From Streptomyces cathayae (GTDB lineage Bacteria > Actinomycetota > Actinomycetes > Streptomycetales > Streptomycetaceae), in assembly GCF_029760955.1 (NCBI RefSeq), contig NZ_CP121682.1, forward strand, positions 3,596,001 to 3,660,000: a stretch of DNA of 64,000 nucleotides. Reading direction: 5' to 3'. Below, piece by piece: positions 45,391 through 53,984 of this stretch. The position numbers were made by a program, and so were the translations under genes. The notes under the pieces were generated by a model. The model searched no databases and was not told the origin of the DNA. It was given only the letters and a program-made list of their open reading frames with translations. Every line of letters starts with the position of its first letter. The first letter of the stretch is position 1.

Positions 45391-46026
45391 GTGATTAAGG
45401 ATGAGGTCGCGCACATCCGCGACGCCACCGCGCAGCTCTGCGAACCCCTCCACGATGCCTTCGCGTGGGCTGTTCAGCACCAGCGGACTCAGGTGCCCGA
45501 GATGAATGGCCACAGCTACGGCTGGATCCGCACGCACATGACCCGCGCCTTGGTCCACTACCGCCTCGGCTCAGCGGCGGCCAGGCTCGGCGACTGGAAG
45601 CTCAGCGGCAACCACCGCCGGAATGGTGAGCTGTGGCTTACGGACGGTGAGTACTGCACCCGACTGCTGCATGGCTTCAGGGACGATCACGTACCGGCCC
45701 CAGGGCCGAACCGTCAGCGGCGAGCCTTCTACCAGAACCGCCCCCTGACGAAGTTCGGCCAGCCGACCCTGGTGGGGCCGGAAGACAACGACCTGCTTAT
45801 CCTCTGGCGTATCGATGCCGAGGGAGCGCCGTTGTTCCGGGTAGTACGGACCATCGGAACGTGGAGGTTCGGCAAAGAACAACTTGTCGATCTTGATTTT
45901 CCGTTGCTCGCCAGTGCGTCCGACCTGCGGGACCTTCACTTCGAGCCGCAAGATGAAGGTCTAGAACTCGAACTTCCGGATGAGGAGACGAACGATGCCG
46001 ACGGCACTGGAGGCTTCACCTGGTGA
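45391..46026 (+). CDS. Unknown protein coupled to XRE-ImmA regulator
   Basis: This 211-residue soluble protein has no domain I recognise. It has a helical N-terminal half (IKDEVAHIRDATAQLCEPL, ARLGDWKLSG) and a strand-rich C-terminal half with LILWRIDAEG and VRTIGTWRFG, ending in an acidic tail. Its last 32 bases overlap the next gene, which encodes an HTH-ImmA/IrrE protein, so the two are made together. In such pairs the partner is often a toxin or a stress-responsive target of the protease; M. tuberculosis Rv2514c-Rv2515c is a comparable but not clearly homologous pair. The GTG start lies just behind an AT-rich promoter-like segment without a ribosome-binding site. Confidence 0.7.
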   Translation: MIKDEVAHIRDATAQLCEPLHDAFAWAVQHQRTQVPEMNGHSYGWIRTHMTRALVHYRLGSAAARLGDWKLSGNHRRNGELWLTDGEYCTRLLHGFRDDHVPAPGPNRQRRAFYQNRPLTKFGQPTLVGPEDNDLLILWRIDAEGAPLFRVVRTIGTWRFGKEQLVDLDFPLLASASDLRDLHFEPQDEGLELELPDEETNDADGTGGFTW

Positions 46027-47176
46027 GCGGCTGCGGACACTCCGCGACCTCCTCGGGCTCACCGGTGCCGACCTCCACCGCCTGACAGGAATCAGCCAAA
46101 GCTGGACCTCGCAGGTTGAGACAGGTGCGCGCGAGCCAGCCGAGGACCGGTTGCGCGTGATCGCTGAAGCCACCGATACGCCGATGAGCTTCTTCTACGC
46201 GCAGCCTTCCTCCGTGCCGCTGGACTCGTTGCGCTTTCGCAAGATGGCAACTGCGAGCCGGACTGTCACACGCCGGATCAGCGCGTTCTACGGCGAAAGC
46301 TTCCGTGTGACAGAGGAGATCATCAACAAGGCCGGCTACCCGGCACCGCCACTCCCGTTCGCCAGCGCACCGGAGCTATCGCAAAGCGACGTCGAGGAAC
46401 TAGCAGCCCAGACCCGCGAGGCCCTGCGCCTAGCCCCAGACAAGCCCATCCCTCACCTCACGCGTGCGCTTGAGCGCGCTGGTATTGCGGTTGCACCCAT
46501 CGTGCTGCCCGATCCAACGGGCGACTCCGTCAGCCCGACGAACAAGCACTTCGGCGTTTCATACTGGGCCGGTATCGGAGAGACCGCACTGATCGCGTAC
46601 TTTCCCGGCGCACAGGGCGACCGGGACCGGTTCACCCTGGCTCATGAACTCGGTCACCTCGTACTCCACACCTTCAGGCCACGCGCAGCAGATCCCGAGG
46701 GTGAAGCAAACCGATTCGCGGGCGCCCTGCTTGTCCCCTACGAAAGGGCCCGAGAGGAGATCACGGATCGTCTAACCCTGGAAGGCTTCGCTCGCCGGAA
46801 GCAGACATGGGGTGTGTCGATGCAGGCCCTGATCCTTCGCGGTGCCGCAGTTGGGCACATCGACGACAGCCGCAAGCGCTCGCTGTACGTGCAGCTGACT
46901 CAGCGCGGCTGGCGCAAGGAGGAGCCCGTGTCGGTAGGACAGGAGGCCCCCCTGCTCCTCTGGAGCCTCCTACAGCGCCAGTACGGGGACAAACCGTATC
47001 TACGCGCGTCAGACCAGCTGGCGATCCAGCCTACGATCCTGCGGTCCATCGCTCCACAGCCGGTCGCAAACACCTCAGCTACACGCTCCGGCCGACCAAG
47101 AGCTGATGGGAAGGTAGTCGCCTTCAAGCAGCGGGCGAGCCGTCCAGAAGGCGATCTGCGCAGCACTGCGCCCTGA
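45995..47176 (+). CDS. XRE-family HTH protein with ImmA/IrrE metallopeptidase domain
   Basis: The protein has 393 residues. An N-terminal helix-turn-helix (LRDLLGLTGADLHRLTGISQ, about 13-32) is followed by a linker and a zinc-peptidase domain with FTLAHELGHLVLH (HELGH at 217-221) and a downstream Glu in ADPEGEANRFAGALLVP. In the ImmA/IrrE group the protease cleaves a repressor or acts as a damage sensor; here DNA binding and protease are in one chain. The start ATG follows GAGGAGACG and overlaps the upstream gene by 32 bp. It probably represses its own promoter and responds to stress or phage entry. Confidence 0.88.
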   Translation: MPTALEASPGERLRTLRDLLGLTGADLHRLTGISQSWTSQVETGAREPAEDRLRVIAEATDTPMSFFYAQPSSVPLDSLRFRKMATASRTVTRRISAFYGESFRVTEEIINKAGYPAPPLPFASAPELSQSDVEELAAQTREALRLAPDKPIPHLTRALERAGIAVAPIVLPDPTGDSVSPTNKHFGVSYWAGIGETALIAYFPGAQGDRDRFTLAHELGHLVLHTFRPRAADPEGEANRFAGALLVPYERAREEITDRLTLEGFARRKQTWGVSMQALILRGAAVGHIDDSRKRSLYVQLTQRGWRKEEPVSVGQEAPLLLWSLLQRQYGDKPYLRASDQLAIQPTILRSIAPQPVANTSATRSGRPRADGKVVAFKQRASRPEGDLRSTAP

Positions 47177-47255
47177 TCAGTGAGTCGCTGCCAACGGTTC
47201 TCCGCATGCTTCAGAGGGCTGACGAGGGACTCCTTCGCCTCGGACTTGAGACGGG

Positions 47256-47296
47256 TTGGGCCCGGCAACACTGGGAGCCTTCGGCGCCGGGCCCAA
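47256..47296. terminator. 11-bp stem between XRE-ImmA and integrase genes
   Basis: TTGGGCCCGGC (47256-47266) pairs perfectly with GCCGGGCCCAA (47286-47296) across a 19-nt loop. Located between convergent genes, it can end both transcripts. Confidence 0.65.
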
Positions 47297-47301
47297 TCCA
47301 C

Positions 47302-48828
47302 CTAGGCAACGCTATGGAGAGCAAGCCTTCTCAAGCGCAAAAGTTCGTTGAGCACGCGCACCGGCGATGTGGGGCACATGGCCAGTCGGGCGTCGAGTGC
47401 TGCCTGCCATTGCTCGGTCAGCCCGTGCATGAGGCGCTTGCGCATGCCAGGGGTGACGTGGGCGTAGCGCGCCGACACGGAGCCGTCGATGTGGCCCATG
47501 CGTTCGTCCATAAGGACCTTCTCCGTTCCGAGGTCCTCCATCACGGTCCGGTGGGTGTGGCGAAGGCCGTGGGGCGTGAGGCCCTTGGCGATGGAGAGCC
47601 AGCAGGCGTCTGCCCGTTCGCTGGCGCCCCGCCCTCTTGCCGGAACGCCGGGCCAGGGCTCGCCGAGCACCGGCACAGGCCGTGGCTCTTGCGGTGCCTT
47701 CTTCGGGTACCAGCCGGAGACCGCCGGGGTGAACAGCCAGGTCGCAAAACCATTCCTGCGCCAATGGGCGGCGCGCTCCGATACGACGCCACCCCGTACG
47801 AACCCGAGGTCCGCGATAGCTTGCTCCACCTTCGCTCGTGTGGCTTCGGTGACGCGGTCGGGGTGGTTGAGGATGTTGGACACGGTGCCCGTGGAGACTC
47901 CGGCTCGGCGTGCGACGTCGACGAGCTTCGCGCCCTGGTGGCCGCCAGTGCGGGCTGCTCCCTGCCCTCGGAAGACGTAGGCCTTGCCGTGGCACGGACA
48001 CGGCGTGGGCTTCGTACGGGCGACGTGGTTGGCGACCAGGGCCGACAGCCAGTCCATCGCGTCGATGGTGCGGTAGCTGTCGTCCTTGGGCGGGCAGCGC
48101 ACCAGCTCGCCTGTGTCGAGTTCATACAGCTGCCACTCCACGCGGACAGCACCGGCGCGGGCGAACTCGGTTTCTAGACCGACGATTTCGCCCCAGCGCA
48201 TGCCGGTGTAGCCCTTGAGGACCACGGCGACGAACTCGTCGTCGCGGCCGGAGAGCAGGGCGGCCCGTTCGGCGGTCAGCAGGATGCCGAGCGGGTCGGT
48301 GACGACCTTCTCCGGGCCGCGGTCGCGGGAGCGGCCGGCGCGCTTGCCGCGTCCGCGCCGTCGCGCGGCCGGGTTGGACGTGATCACCCCCTCGTCGATC
48401 GCGTCCTCGAAGATCAGGTGGAGCGTCGAGCGCCAGGTCTTGACGCTGGAGGCCGCGTAGACGGCCTTCTCCTTCTTCTCCCACAGGTCGACGTCCGTGC
48501 GCAGGATGCCAGCGAGCGCCATGTCCTCGAAGTCCGGGAGCAGGTGCTCCTCGATGTGGCGCTTGTAGTTCTGCATGGTCGAGGCGGCCAGGTCCTGGGC
48601 CTCGTACCAGCGGTTCGCGTACTCGCCGAAGGTCTCCTGGCCGAGCGCCGGGTCGCGCCAGTCGCCGCGCCGGTACTTGTTCTCGGCCTCGCTCGCGGCG
48701 CGCTGGGCCTCGCCCTTGGTGGCGAACCGGATTGCCTTGCCGTTGTCGTCGGCCACCGTGAGGTGCTTGCCGGGCGCGGTCTTGTACCGGCCGCGCCAGT
48801 AGTTTCCGCGCTTCTCCGCGAAACCCAC
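47302..48828 (-). CDS. int: Tyrosine site-specific integrase with an inserted LacI-type HTH domain
   Basis: This 508-residue tyrosine recombinase has an N-terminal arm-binding region (1-60), a SAM-like core-binding domain (65-155) and a catalytic domain with Arg211 (GYTGMRWGE), His420-x2-Arg423-His424 (LTPHGLRHTH), His446 and nucleophile Tyr455 (SARYAHV). Between the beta-hairpin region and the HxxR motif lies a segment at about 299-346, KLVDVARRAGVSTGTVSNIL through NHPDRVTEATRAKV, that matches the LacI-family helix-turn-helix. Ordinary element integrases lack it. The insertion does not remove any catalytic residue. The gene is followed by xis upstream in the same direction. Confidence 0.92.
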   Translation of the reverse strand: MGFAEKRGNYWRGRYKTAPGKHLTVADDNGKAIRFATKGEAQRAASEAENKYRRGDWRDPALGQETFGEYANRWYEAQDLAASTMQNYKRHIEEHLLPDFEDMALAGILRTDVDLWEKKEKAVYAASSVKTWRSTLHLIFEDAIDEGVITSNPAARRRGRGKRAGRSRDRGPEKVVTDPLGILLTAERAALLSGRDDEFVAVVLKGYTGMRWGEIVGLETEFARAGAVRVEWQLYELDTGELVRCPPKDDSYRTIDAMDWLSALVANHVARTKPTPCPCHGKAYVFRGQGAARTGGHQGAKLVDVARRAGVSTGTVSNILNHPDRVTEATRAKVEQAIADLGFVRGGVVSERAAHWRRNGFATWLFTPAVSGWYPKKAPQEPRPVPVLGEPWPGVPARGRGASERADACWLSIAKGLTPHGLRHTHRTVMEDLGTEKVLMDERMGHIDGSVSARYAHVTPGMRKRLMHGLTEQWQAALDARLAMCPTSPVRVLNELLRLRRLALHSVA

Positions 48829-48855
48829 GTGTACTTCCCCTCCCCTGTCGTCGTC

Positions 48856-49266
48856 CTAAGCGGCGGTCCCGAACTGGCTCTCGCGTGCGCGGCGTGGGGA
48901 CCGCGCACGCAGTCGAGCCGTGGGCACGGCAGGCGGCGGGGAAGGGTGGGGAGTTGGCGGCTTGGGAGCGCGAGCCGCCGGGTGCTGCTGGGGGGAGGCA
49001 GGACGGGCCTCGTGCATGCGGATGATCTCCGCGAGGTGCTCGCCGGTGAAGCGGTAGGCGCGGCCTACGCGCGTGAAGGGGATGAGCCGCCGACGGGCAC
49101 GGTCCTTGACCCACCAGGCGGAGCAGCCGAGGACGGCCGCAACCTCCTCCGGGACGTAGAGGCGGGGCAGGGCGGCGTCCGAGTACGGAGTCGGTGCGGA
49201 GGCAGGGGGTATCGCGGGTTGGCGCAAGGGGTGGTTCCTCTTCTGGCGGGCATGGTGCGGCAACAC
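48856..49266 (-). CDS. xis: Excisionase-like HTH protein
   Basis: The protein has 136 residues. The central part LYVPEEVAAVLGCSAWWVKDRARRRLIPFTRVGRAYRFTGEHLAEI is a winged helix of the MerR/excisionase type, as in elements where Xis directs the integrase toward excision. The C-terminal 50 residues are Pro/Ala/Arg-rich and probably disordered. It lies 27 bp upstream of int on the same strand, the usual xis-int order. The start is uncertain; a later start would only shorten the disordered N-terminus. Confidence 0.82.
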   Translation of the reverse strand: MLPHHARQKRNHPLRQPAIPPASAPTPYSDAALPRLYVPEEVAAVLGCSAWWVKDRARRRLIPFTRVGRAYRFTGEHLAEIIRMHEARPASPQQHPAARAPKPPTPHPSPPPAVPTARLRARSPRRARESQFGTAA

Positions 49267-49355
49267 CAGCCCGCCGGTCGATCGCTGGGGATGGGGTGGG
49301 GATGCCCGTGCTGGGGGTTTGCGGGCCCAGGACGGGATGGGATGGAAGCGGGAGG

Positions 49356-49874
49356 CTATGCCTCGTCGGAGGTGTCGGCCTCGCCGTGGTGCGCGGCGGT
49401 CGGCGGTCCGTACGCCTTCAGCAGATGCTTGGCGGACTCCTCGGCCATGGCGTTGGAGACCATCACGTCCGCTTCCTCGCGGATGTCGGGGTGCTCGGCG
49501 AGGTAGGCGTCCAGGGCGTCGCGCGCCTGGGTGTAGGCGACGTTGGCGTGCTGGGTCTCGCGGAAGGCGTCCACGACGGCGTCGATGAGCTCCATGGCTC
49601 GGGCCTGGGCGGCAAGCTGGGGCGGGCCGACGAGGTTGCGCAGGTCGATGCCGAAGACCTCGGCGAAGCCGATGGCCTCGTCGAGGTTGATGCGGCGCTT
49701 GCCGTTCTCGATGCGCCAGACCGCCGATGGGTTCATCTCGAAGCCGGCCTCGTTCAGGCGGTCGGACAGGGCGTTGGTGCTCCAGCCGCGCGCCTCGCGC
49801 TCAAGCTTGATGCGCACGGCGACGTTCGCCTCGCCGCTGAGCAGCACGCCCTGTGGGGCGTCTTCATCTGCCAC
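49356..49874 (-). CDS. XRE-family repressor of the element
   Basis: The protein has 172 residues. A helix-turn-helix domain (about 20-75, IKLEREARGWSTNALSDRLN then MNPSAVWRIENGKRRINLDE) is followed by a helical C-terminal region (ARAMELIDAVVDAFRETQHA) for dimerisation. The GTG start (VADEDAPQG) was chosen for the perfect AAGGAGGT ribosome-binding site five bases before it; an upstream ATG in frame is less well placed. It is divergent from the replication gene, and three TTCTGC/GCAGAA half-sites lie in between, as expected for an immunity-type repressor that controls excision and replication genes. Confidence 0.82.
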   Translation of the reverse strand: MADEDAPQGVLLSGEANVAVRIKLEREARGWSTNALSDRLNEAGFEMNPSAVWRIENGKRRINLDEAIGFAEVFGIDLRNLVGPPQLAAQARAMELIDAVVDAFRETQHANVAYTQARDALDAYLAEHPDIREEADVMVSNAMAEESAKHLLKAYGPPTAAHHGEADTSDEA

Positions 49875-49939
49875 AGCCACCTCCTTCCGTTCGTAGCGAG
49901 TCACTGCCATTTGCAGCAACCCCTGAACAGTAGCATGTA

Positions 49940-49965
49940 TTCTGCGAGATGCAGAACACTTCTGC
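49940..49965. promoter_or_regulatory. Triple half-site operator between repressor and rep genes
   Basis: TTCTGC (49940-49945), GCAGAA (49951-49956) and TTCTGC (49960-49965) form an inverted pair plus a third arm with 11- and 9-bp steps. They lie in the divergent promoter region, whose AT content is raised. Confidence 0.55.
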
Positions 49966-50166
49966 GATCGGCAATTAGTGTGGCATGGTGGTAGCCCCGC
50001 CCCCACCAGCCCGAGGAGCCTCCGCGACCCGCCCCGCGTAGCGCCGCATGCAAAAAGCCCCCGGCTGTCACCGGGGGCCAAGCGCAAACCTCTCAACCGC
50101 CATCCCTAGCGATCGACCCGCGTGGCCGGGATTGCCGTCCCGTATGGCCCGCGAGCAGAGGAGCTG

Positions 50167-51699
50167 ATGCCCAGTATGACCGATGCCCAACCGAATACGC
50201 CATCCCGCTCCATGGACATCCACGCGTCAGCGCCGGAAGGGCCCACACAGCCTTTCAACGTGGAGGCCGAGCGCGCGGTGCTCGGCGCCTGCATGCACCA
50301 CAGCGACGTCATCGACGCGGTGCGGCCCGTCCTGGGCGACGACGCCTTCTATCGGCCCGCGCACGAGACGGTCTGGCGGGCACTGCTCGCCCAGCACCGC
50401 GAGGGCAGGCCGACCGATCCGATCGTCCTGACCGAGCTGCTCCAGGAGCAGGGCGATCTGCAGCGTGTCGGCGGCCCCGCCTACCTGCACCAGCTCGCCG
50501 ACGCGCTCTACGGCACCGGCAACGCGGAGTACCACGCGGAGATCATCCGCAAGAAGGCCGACCTGCGCCGGCTGCTGGCCTCCGCCGTACGCACCGTCCA
50601 GCGCGCCCAGGAGCCCGGCGCCGATCCTGACGAGATACGCAGCGACATCGAGGCGACGGTGCGTGCCGAACGCGAGCGCGCGCTCGCCTCGGGTCAAGGC
50701 CGCCTGTCTCGGTTCGCCGTCGACGGATGGTGCTTCGTCAAGGAGACCGGGGCCGACACCGAACCCCTGTGGGGAACCCGCGACAAGACCGTTTGGGCAT
50801 CGGGCGAGAGCCTCATGATCGTCGGCGCTCCCGGCGTCGGTAAGACCACCCTGGCCCACCAGGTCGTCTTCGCGCGCCTCGGCCTCCAGGAGACGGTCCT
50901 GGAGATGCCGGTCGCGCCCAGCAGGCGGGTGCTCTACCTGGCCATGGACCGCCCCAAGCAGATCGCCAAGGCCATGGACCGCCGTGTCTTCCCCACCGAC
51001 GAGAAGATTCTGCGGGACCGGCTCGTCGTCTGGCAGGGCCCGCTGCCCGCCAGCCTGGACAAGGAGCCCGACCTCCTCGCCGACCTCGCCACCGCCCACC
51101 GGGCCGACACCATCGTGATCGACAGCCTCAAGGACGCCGTCAGCACGATGGTCGACGACAGCCTCGCGGTCGCCTTCCACAACGCCCGCAACCGCGCGCT
51201 GCGCAACGGCGTGGAGATCATGGAGCTGCACCACCAGCGCAAGGCCACCGCCGACGCCCCACGCGGCCAGCGCCCCAGCCTGGACCAGGTCTACGGCTCC
51301 ACCTGGTACGTCTCCGGCGCGGGCAGCGTCCTGTTCGTCACCGGCAAGGCCGGCGACCCCGCCGTCACCCTCCACCACCTCAAGACCCCCACCGGGGAGA
51401 TCGGCCCGCTGGATGTCACCCACGACCACGTGCGCGGCACCACCACGGTCGACCCCAGCAAGGACCCCGCCGTCCTGCTCCGCAACGCCCCGAACGGGCT
51501 GAGCGCCCGCGACCTGGCAGCGGTCCTGATCGGCGGAGGCGACCCCGACCGCGCCGACGTGGAGAAGGCACGACGCCACCTGGCCCGCCTCGTCGACAGC
51601 GGCCTGGCCACCAAGGCCGACGGCATCGCCGGAGGAGCCGGAGGCGGACAGCAGACCCGCTACTACGCCTCCGCCCGCCACCTCACCGCCGTCGGCTGA
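50167..51699 (+). CDS. Replication protein with DnaB N-terminal and P-loop helicase domains
   Basis: The protein has 510 residues. Residues 30-135 match the DnaB helicase N-terminal domain (VEAERAVLGACMHHSDVID and ALYGTGNAEYHAEIIRKKADLRRLL). The RecA-like ATPase follows, with Walker A VGAPGVGKTT (219-228), Walker B-like ADTIVIDSLKDAV and a RepA-type arrangement. The C-terminal 60 residues look like a winged helix (DRADVEKARRHLARLVDSGL). Such proteins replicate the excised circle of actinomycete elements. The ATG follows GAGGAG. Iteron-like repeats lie just after the gene. Confidence 0.85.
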   Translation: MPSMTDAQPNTPSRSMDIHASAPEGPTQPFNVEAERAVLGACMHHSDVIDAVRPVLGDDAFYRPAHETVWRALLAQHREGRPTDPIVLTELLQEQGDLQRVGGPAYLHQLADALYGTGNAEYHAEIIRKKADLRRLLASAVRTVQRAQEPGADPDEIRSDIEATVRAERERALASGQGRLSRFAVDGWCFVKETGADTEPLWGTRDKTVWASGESLMIVGAPGVGKTTLAHQVVFARLGLQETVLEMPVAPSRRVLYLAMDRPKQIAKAMDRRVFPTDEKILRDRLVVWQGPLPASLDKEPDLLADLATAHRADTIVIDSLKDAVSTMVDDSLAVAFHNARNRALRNGVEIMELHHQRKATADAPRGQRPSLDQVYGSTWYVSGAGSVLFVTGKAGDPAVTLHHLKTPTGEIGPLDVTHDHVRGTTTVDPSKDPAVLLRNAPNGLSARDLAAVLIGGGDPDRADVEKARRHLARLVDSGLATKADGIAGGAGGGQQTRYYASARHLTAVG

Positions 51700-51719
51700 G
51701 CTCCCGCCGGCCCACGCGA

Positions 51720-51859
51720 AGCGATCACGCGACCGTACACGCGGCCCTCACGCGAACACCCCGCAGTGAACCGCTCACAGCGCACACGCTCACCGCAAAA
51801 CCACAGGTCAAGCGATCACGCGAGCGTCCACGCCGTACACGCGCCCGAGCGATCACGCG
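51720..51859 (+). repeat. Iteron-like repeats downstream of the rep gene
   Basis: AGCGATCACGCG occurs three times (51720, 51811, 51848), and CCGTACACGCG occurs twice (51733, 51833), each behind a first-type unit. The set occupies an otherwise non-coding 190-bp stretch after the replication gene, a normal place for an origin. Confidence 0.55.
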
Positions 51860-51886
51860 CGGGCCCCCTTTAGAAGGGGGCCCGCG
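51858..51886 (+). terminator. 13-bp stem hairpin before the membrane-protein gene
   Basis: CGCGGGCCCCCTT (51858-51870) pairs perfectly with AAGGGGGCCCGCG (51874-51886), loop TAG. It follows the iterons and could end the rep transcript. Its right arm covers a possible GTG start, which argues for a start further down. Confidence 0.65.
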
Positions 51887-51957
51887 TGTACGCCCCCTCC
51901 GTGAACGCCGCTCACTACCGCCCCACAAGCCCCACCGCACCCCTGGAGAGACCTGAC

Positions 51958-53310
51958 TTGCCCTCCCCCGCCTCGACAGCCCAGGCCACGGAACACGGCA
52001 ATGCCTCGCTCCTGCCGGACTGGGCTGCCTCGCCTGCACTGACAGCGGTGCTGCTCGTCCTGCTCGTGCTACTCGCCCTGTTCACCGGGTGGATGATCCG
52101 CCAGCAGCGCCGGCAGCCGCCCGGCGCCAACCGGTGGCGCGGGACCGTCGCAGTGCGCGTCGCTGCCGTGGCCGCGATCGGTTGCACCGCCTACAGCGCG
52201 GACACCAGCTGGCGGTTCGCCGCCGACTACCTCGACATGGGCAGCACCGCCGAGCGCGTCGCGATGTTCGCCGTCGCCGAGCTGGCCCTGTTCGCCACCG
52301 CGCTGATGGCGCGCCAGAACCTGAACGGTCCGAAGCAGGCACCCGGCCTGCCCGGCACCCTCACCTGGGTCATCACCGCCGTCCAGATCCTGCCCGCCTA
52401 CGCCGAGTCAGGGCTGGTCGGCGGCACGGTGCGAGCCTTCGTCGGCCCGGTCATGGCCGCGATGCTGTGGCACCTGGCCATGGGCATCGAGCTGCGCCAC
52501 CGCACCCCCGACGCCGCCTCACGCAGCCTGGCCGCCGTCCTCGTCCGCCAGGCACGCGAACGCCTGCTGGCCCGACTGGGCATCGCCGACCAGGACGCGG
52601 ATGCCGCCCGGCTCATCCGCGAGCGCGCGCTGAGTGAATCCGTCGCCCTGATCCTCCGCGCCGAGGCGATGACCGACCGGCAGCGCGGCAGACGACGGGG
52701 ACGACGCCTGGCAGAGCGCCTGCACCAGGCCCTGGAACAGGCCGACGTCGACGGTGATCCGCTCCAGGACGAACTGCTGCTGCGCAAGCTCGCCACCCGC
52801 AAGCAGGCCCTCGACCTCGCGTCTGTCACGCTGCCGCCGCGCTGGCACGCCCCGGCCTCGTACACCGCCCGTGGATCCGGGCACAACAGTCTGGGCACCG
52901 CCCGCCCGGAACCAGCGCCACGGACAGAGGACGCTGCCCGCCCGCATTCATCAGACCCGGGCGACGACGAGGTGCCCCCAGCTGCCCGCCTTGCGCCAGG
53001 ACTGCCCACACGGGCAGCAACCGACGACTGCCCGCCACTCACGGGCAACACCTCGGGCAGCGCTCCGGGCAGGCCCAAGCGAAAACCGGCTGCCCCGAAG
53101 AAACACGAGGCCCGTAAATCTCGCGCCTCCGACGAGGTCATCCTCAGCTTCACCCACCGCATGTACGAGGAGACCGGCAGCGTCGGACGCGACCGGGTCG
53201 AGGACGCCCTGCGCGCCGCCGGCCACACCGTCTCCAGCGACGACGTCGGACGGATCGTCCGCGAGTTCAAGGCCCAACTCAAGGCCGCAGCCAGCGATCA
53301 ACCCCGCTGA
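51958..53310 (+). CDS. Element-encoded membrane protein with cytoplasmic helical tail (DUF2637-like)
   Basis: About 450 residues. Four hydrophobic segments (about 25-190) are of the kind seen in plasmid transfer/spread proteins. A long charged cytoplasmic part follows, and the C-terminal module DEVILSFTHRMYEETGSVGRDRVEDALRAAG looks like a small winged-helix or DNA-contacting domain. Function is not established; a role in transfer or membrane anchoring of the replicon is inferred from its neighbours. The TTG start was chosen for GGAGAG seven bases upstream; GTG codons at 51886 and 51901 are alternatives, the former inside a hairpin. Confidence 0.68.
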   Translation: MPSPASTAQATEHGNASLLPDWAASPALTAVLLVLLVLLALFTGWMIRQQRRQPPGANRWRGTVAVRVAAVAAIGCTAYSADTSWRFAADYLDMGSTAERVAMFAVAELALFATALMARQNLNGPKQAPGLPGTLTWVITAVQILPAYAESGLVGGTVRAFVGPVMAAMLWHLAMGIELRHRTPDAASRSLAAVLVRQARERLLARLGIADQDADAARLIRERALSESVALILRAEAMTDRQRGRRRGRRLAERLHQALEQADVDGDPLQDELLLRKLATRKQALDLASVTLPPRWHAPASYTARGSGHNSLGTARPEPAPRTEDAARPHSSDPGDDEVPPAARLAPGLPTRAATDDCPPLTGNTSGSAPGRPKRKPAAPKKHEARKSRASDEVILSFTHRMYEETGSVGRDRVEDALRAAGHTVSSDDVGRIVREFKAQLKAAASDQPR

Positions 53311-53357
53311 TCCCCACAGCTTCAGCGCTCCCAACCACGCCCCGACACGGAGGAACA

Positions 53358-53984
53358 ATGCACACCCCGCACCACCACGACCCCACCACCCACGAGGATC
53401 TCCTGCCGACCACCCCTGCCCCAGGCGGAGCAAGTTGGAGGTCCGGACACTCCCCCGCGGGGGGTGCGCTCGAACCCGACCCCGCCCCGGGGGTGGCGGG
53501 GCCCGTCCGGCACCAGGGGGCGCCGGACGGGAAGGCTGCGACCGAGGGCGGACCGCAGCCGGGCAGGGCCGGCCGCACGGCCAGGGCCGGGAAGGGCAAG
53601 TCGCGTCCGCGCGACAAGAAGCAGCGTCCCGCCCACAGCGTCCGCCTCAACGACCACGAGCTCGCCATCATCCGATCCGGTGCCGAGCACGTCGGCATGA
53701 GCGTGGCCGGGTTTTTGGCCTACTCCGCCCTGGCCGCCGCCCGCGACCAGTCCCGCACCGCGGCCGCCATCGCCACCGAGCGGGATGTCCTGACCGCGCT
53801 GTTCGGCGTGCGCCGTCAGCTCGGCTGGGCCGGCAGCAACGTCAACCAGATCGCCAAGGCCCTCAACTCCGGTGCTGACGCACCGCACTTCGCCGCTGCT
53901 CTCGACGGTCTGCGACGCGCCGCGCAGGCCGTCCAGCGGGCGGCCGACAGGATCACCAACCGGCGGGAGGACCAGGCGGCTTGA
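53358..53984 (+). CDS. mobC: MobC-like relaxosome protein
   Basis: The protein has 208 residues. The first 90 residues are disordered and basic. A ribbon-helix-helix-like SVRLNDHELAIIRSGAEHVGMSVAGFLAYSAL and the C-terminal FGVRRQLGWAGSNVNQIAKALNSG motif are the standard MobC pair, which binds oriT and helps the relaxase. The start follows GGAGGAACA. Its stop overlaps the TTG start of the relaxase gene (TTGA). Confidence 0.88.
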   Translation: MHTPHHHDPTTHEDLLPTTPAPGGASWRSGHSPAGGALEPDPAPGVAGPVRHQGAPDGKAATEGGPQPGRAGRTARAGKGKSRPRDKKQRPAHSVRLNDHELAIIRSGAEHVGMSVAGFLAYSALAAARDQSRTAAAIATERDVLTALFGVRRQLGWAGSNVNQIAKALNSGADAPHFAAALDGLRRAAQAVQRAADRITNRREDQAA

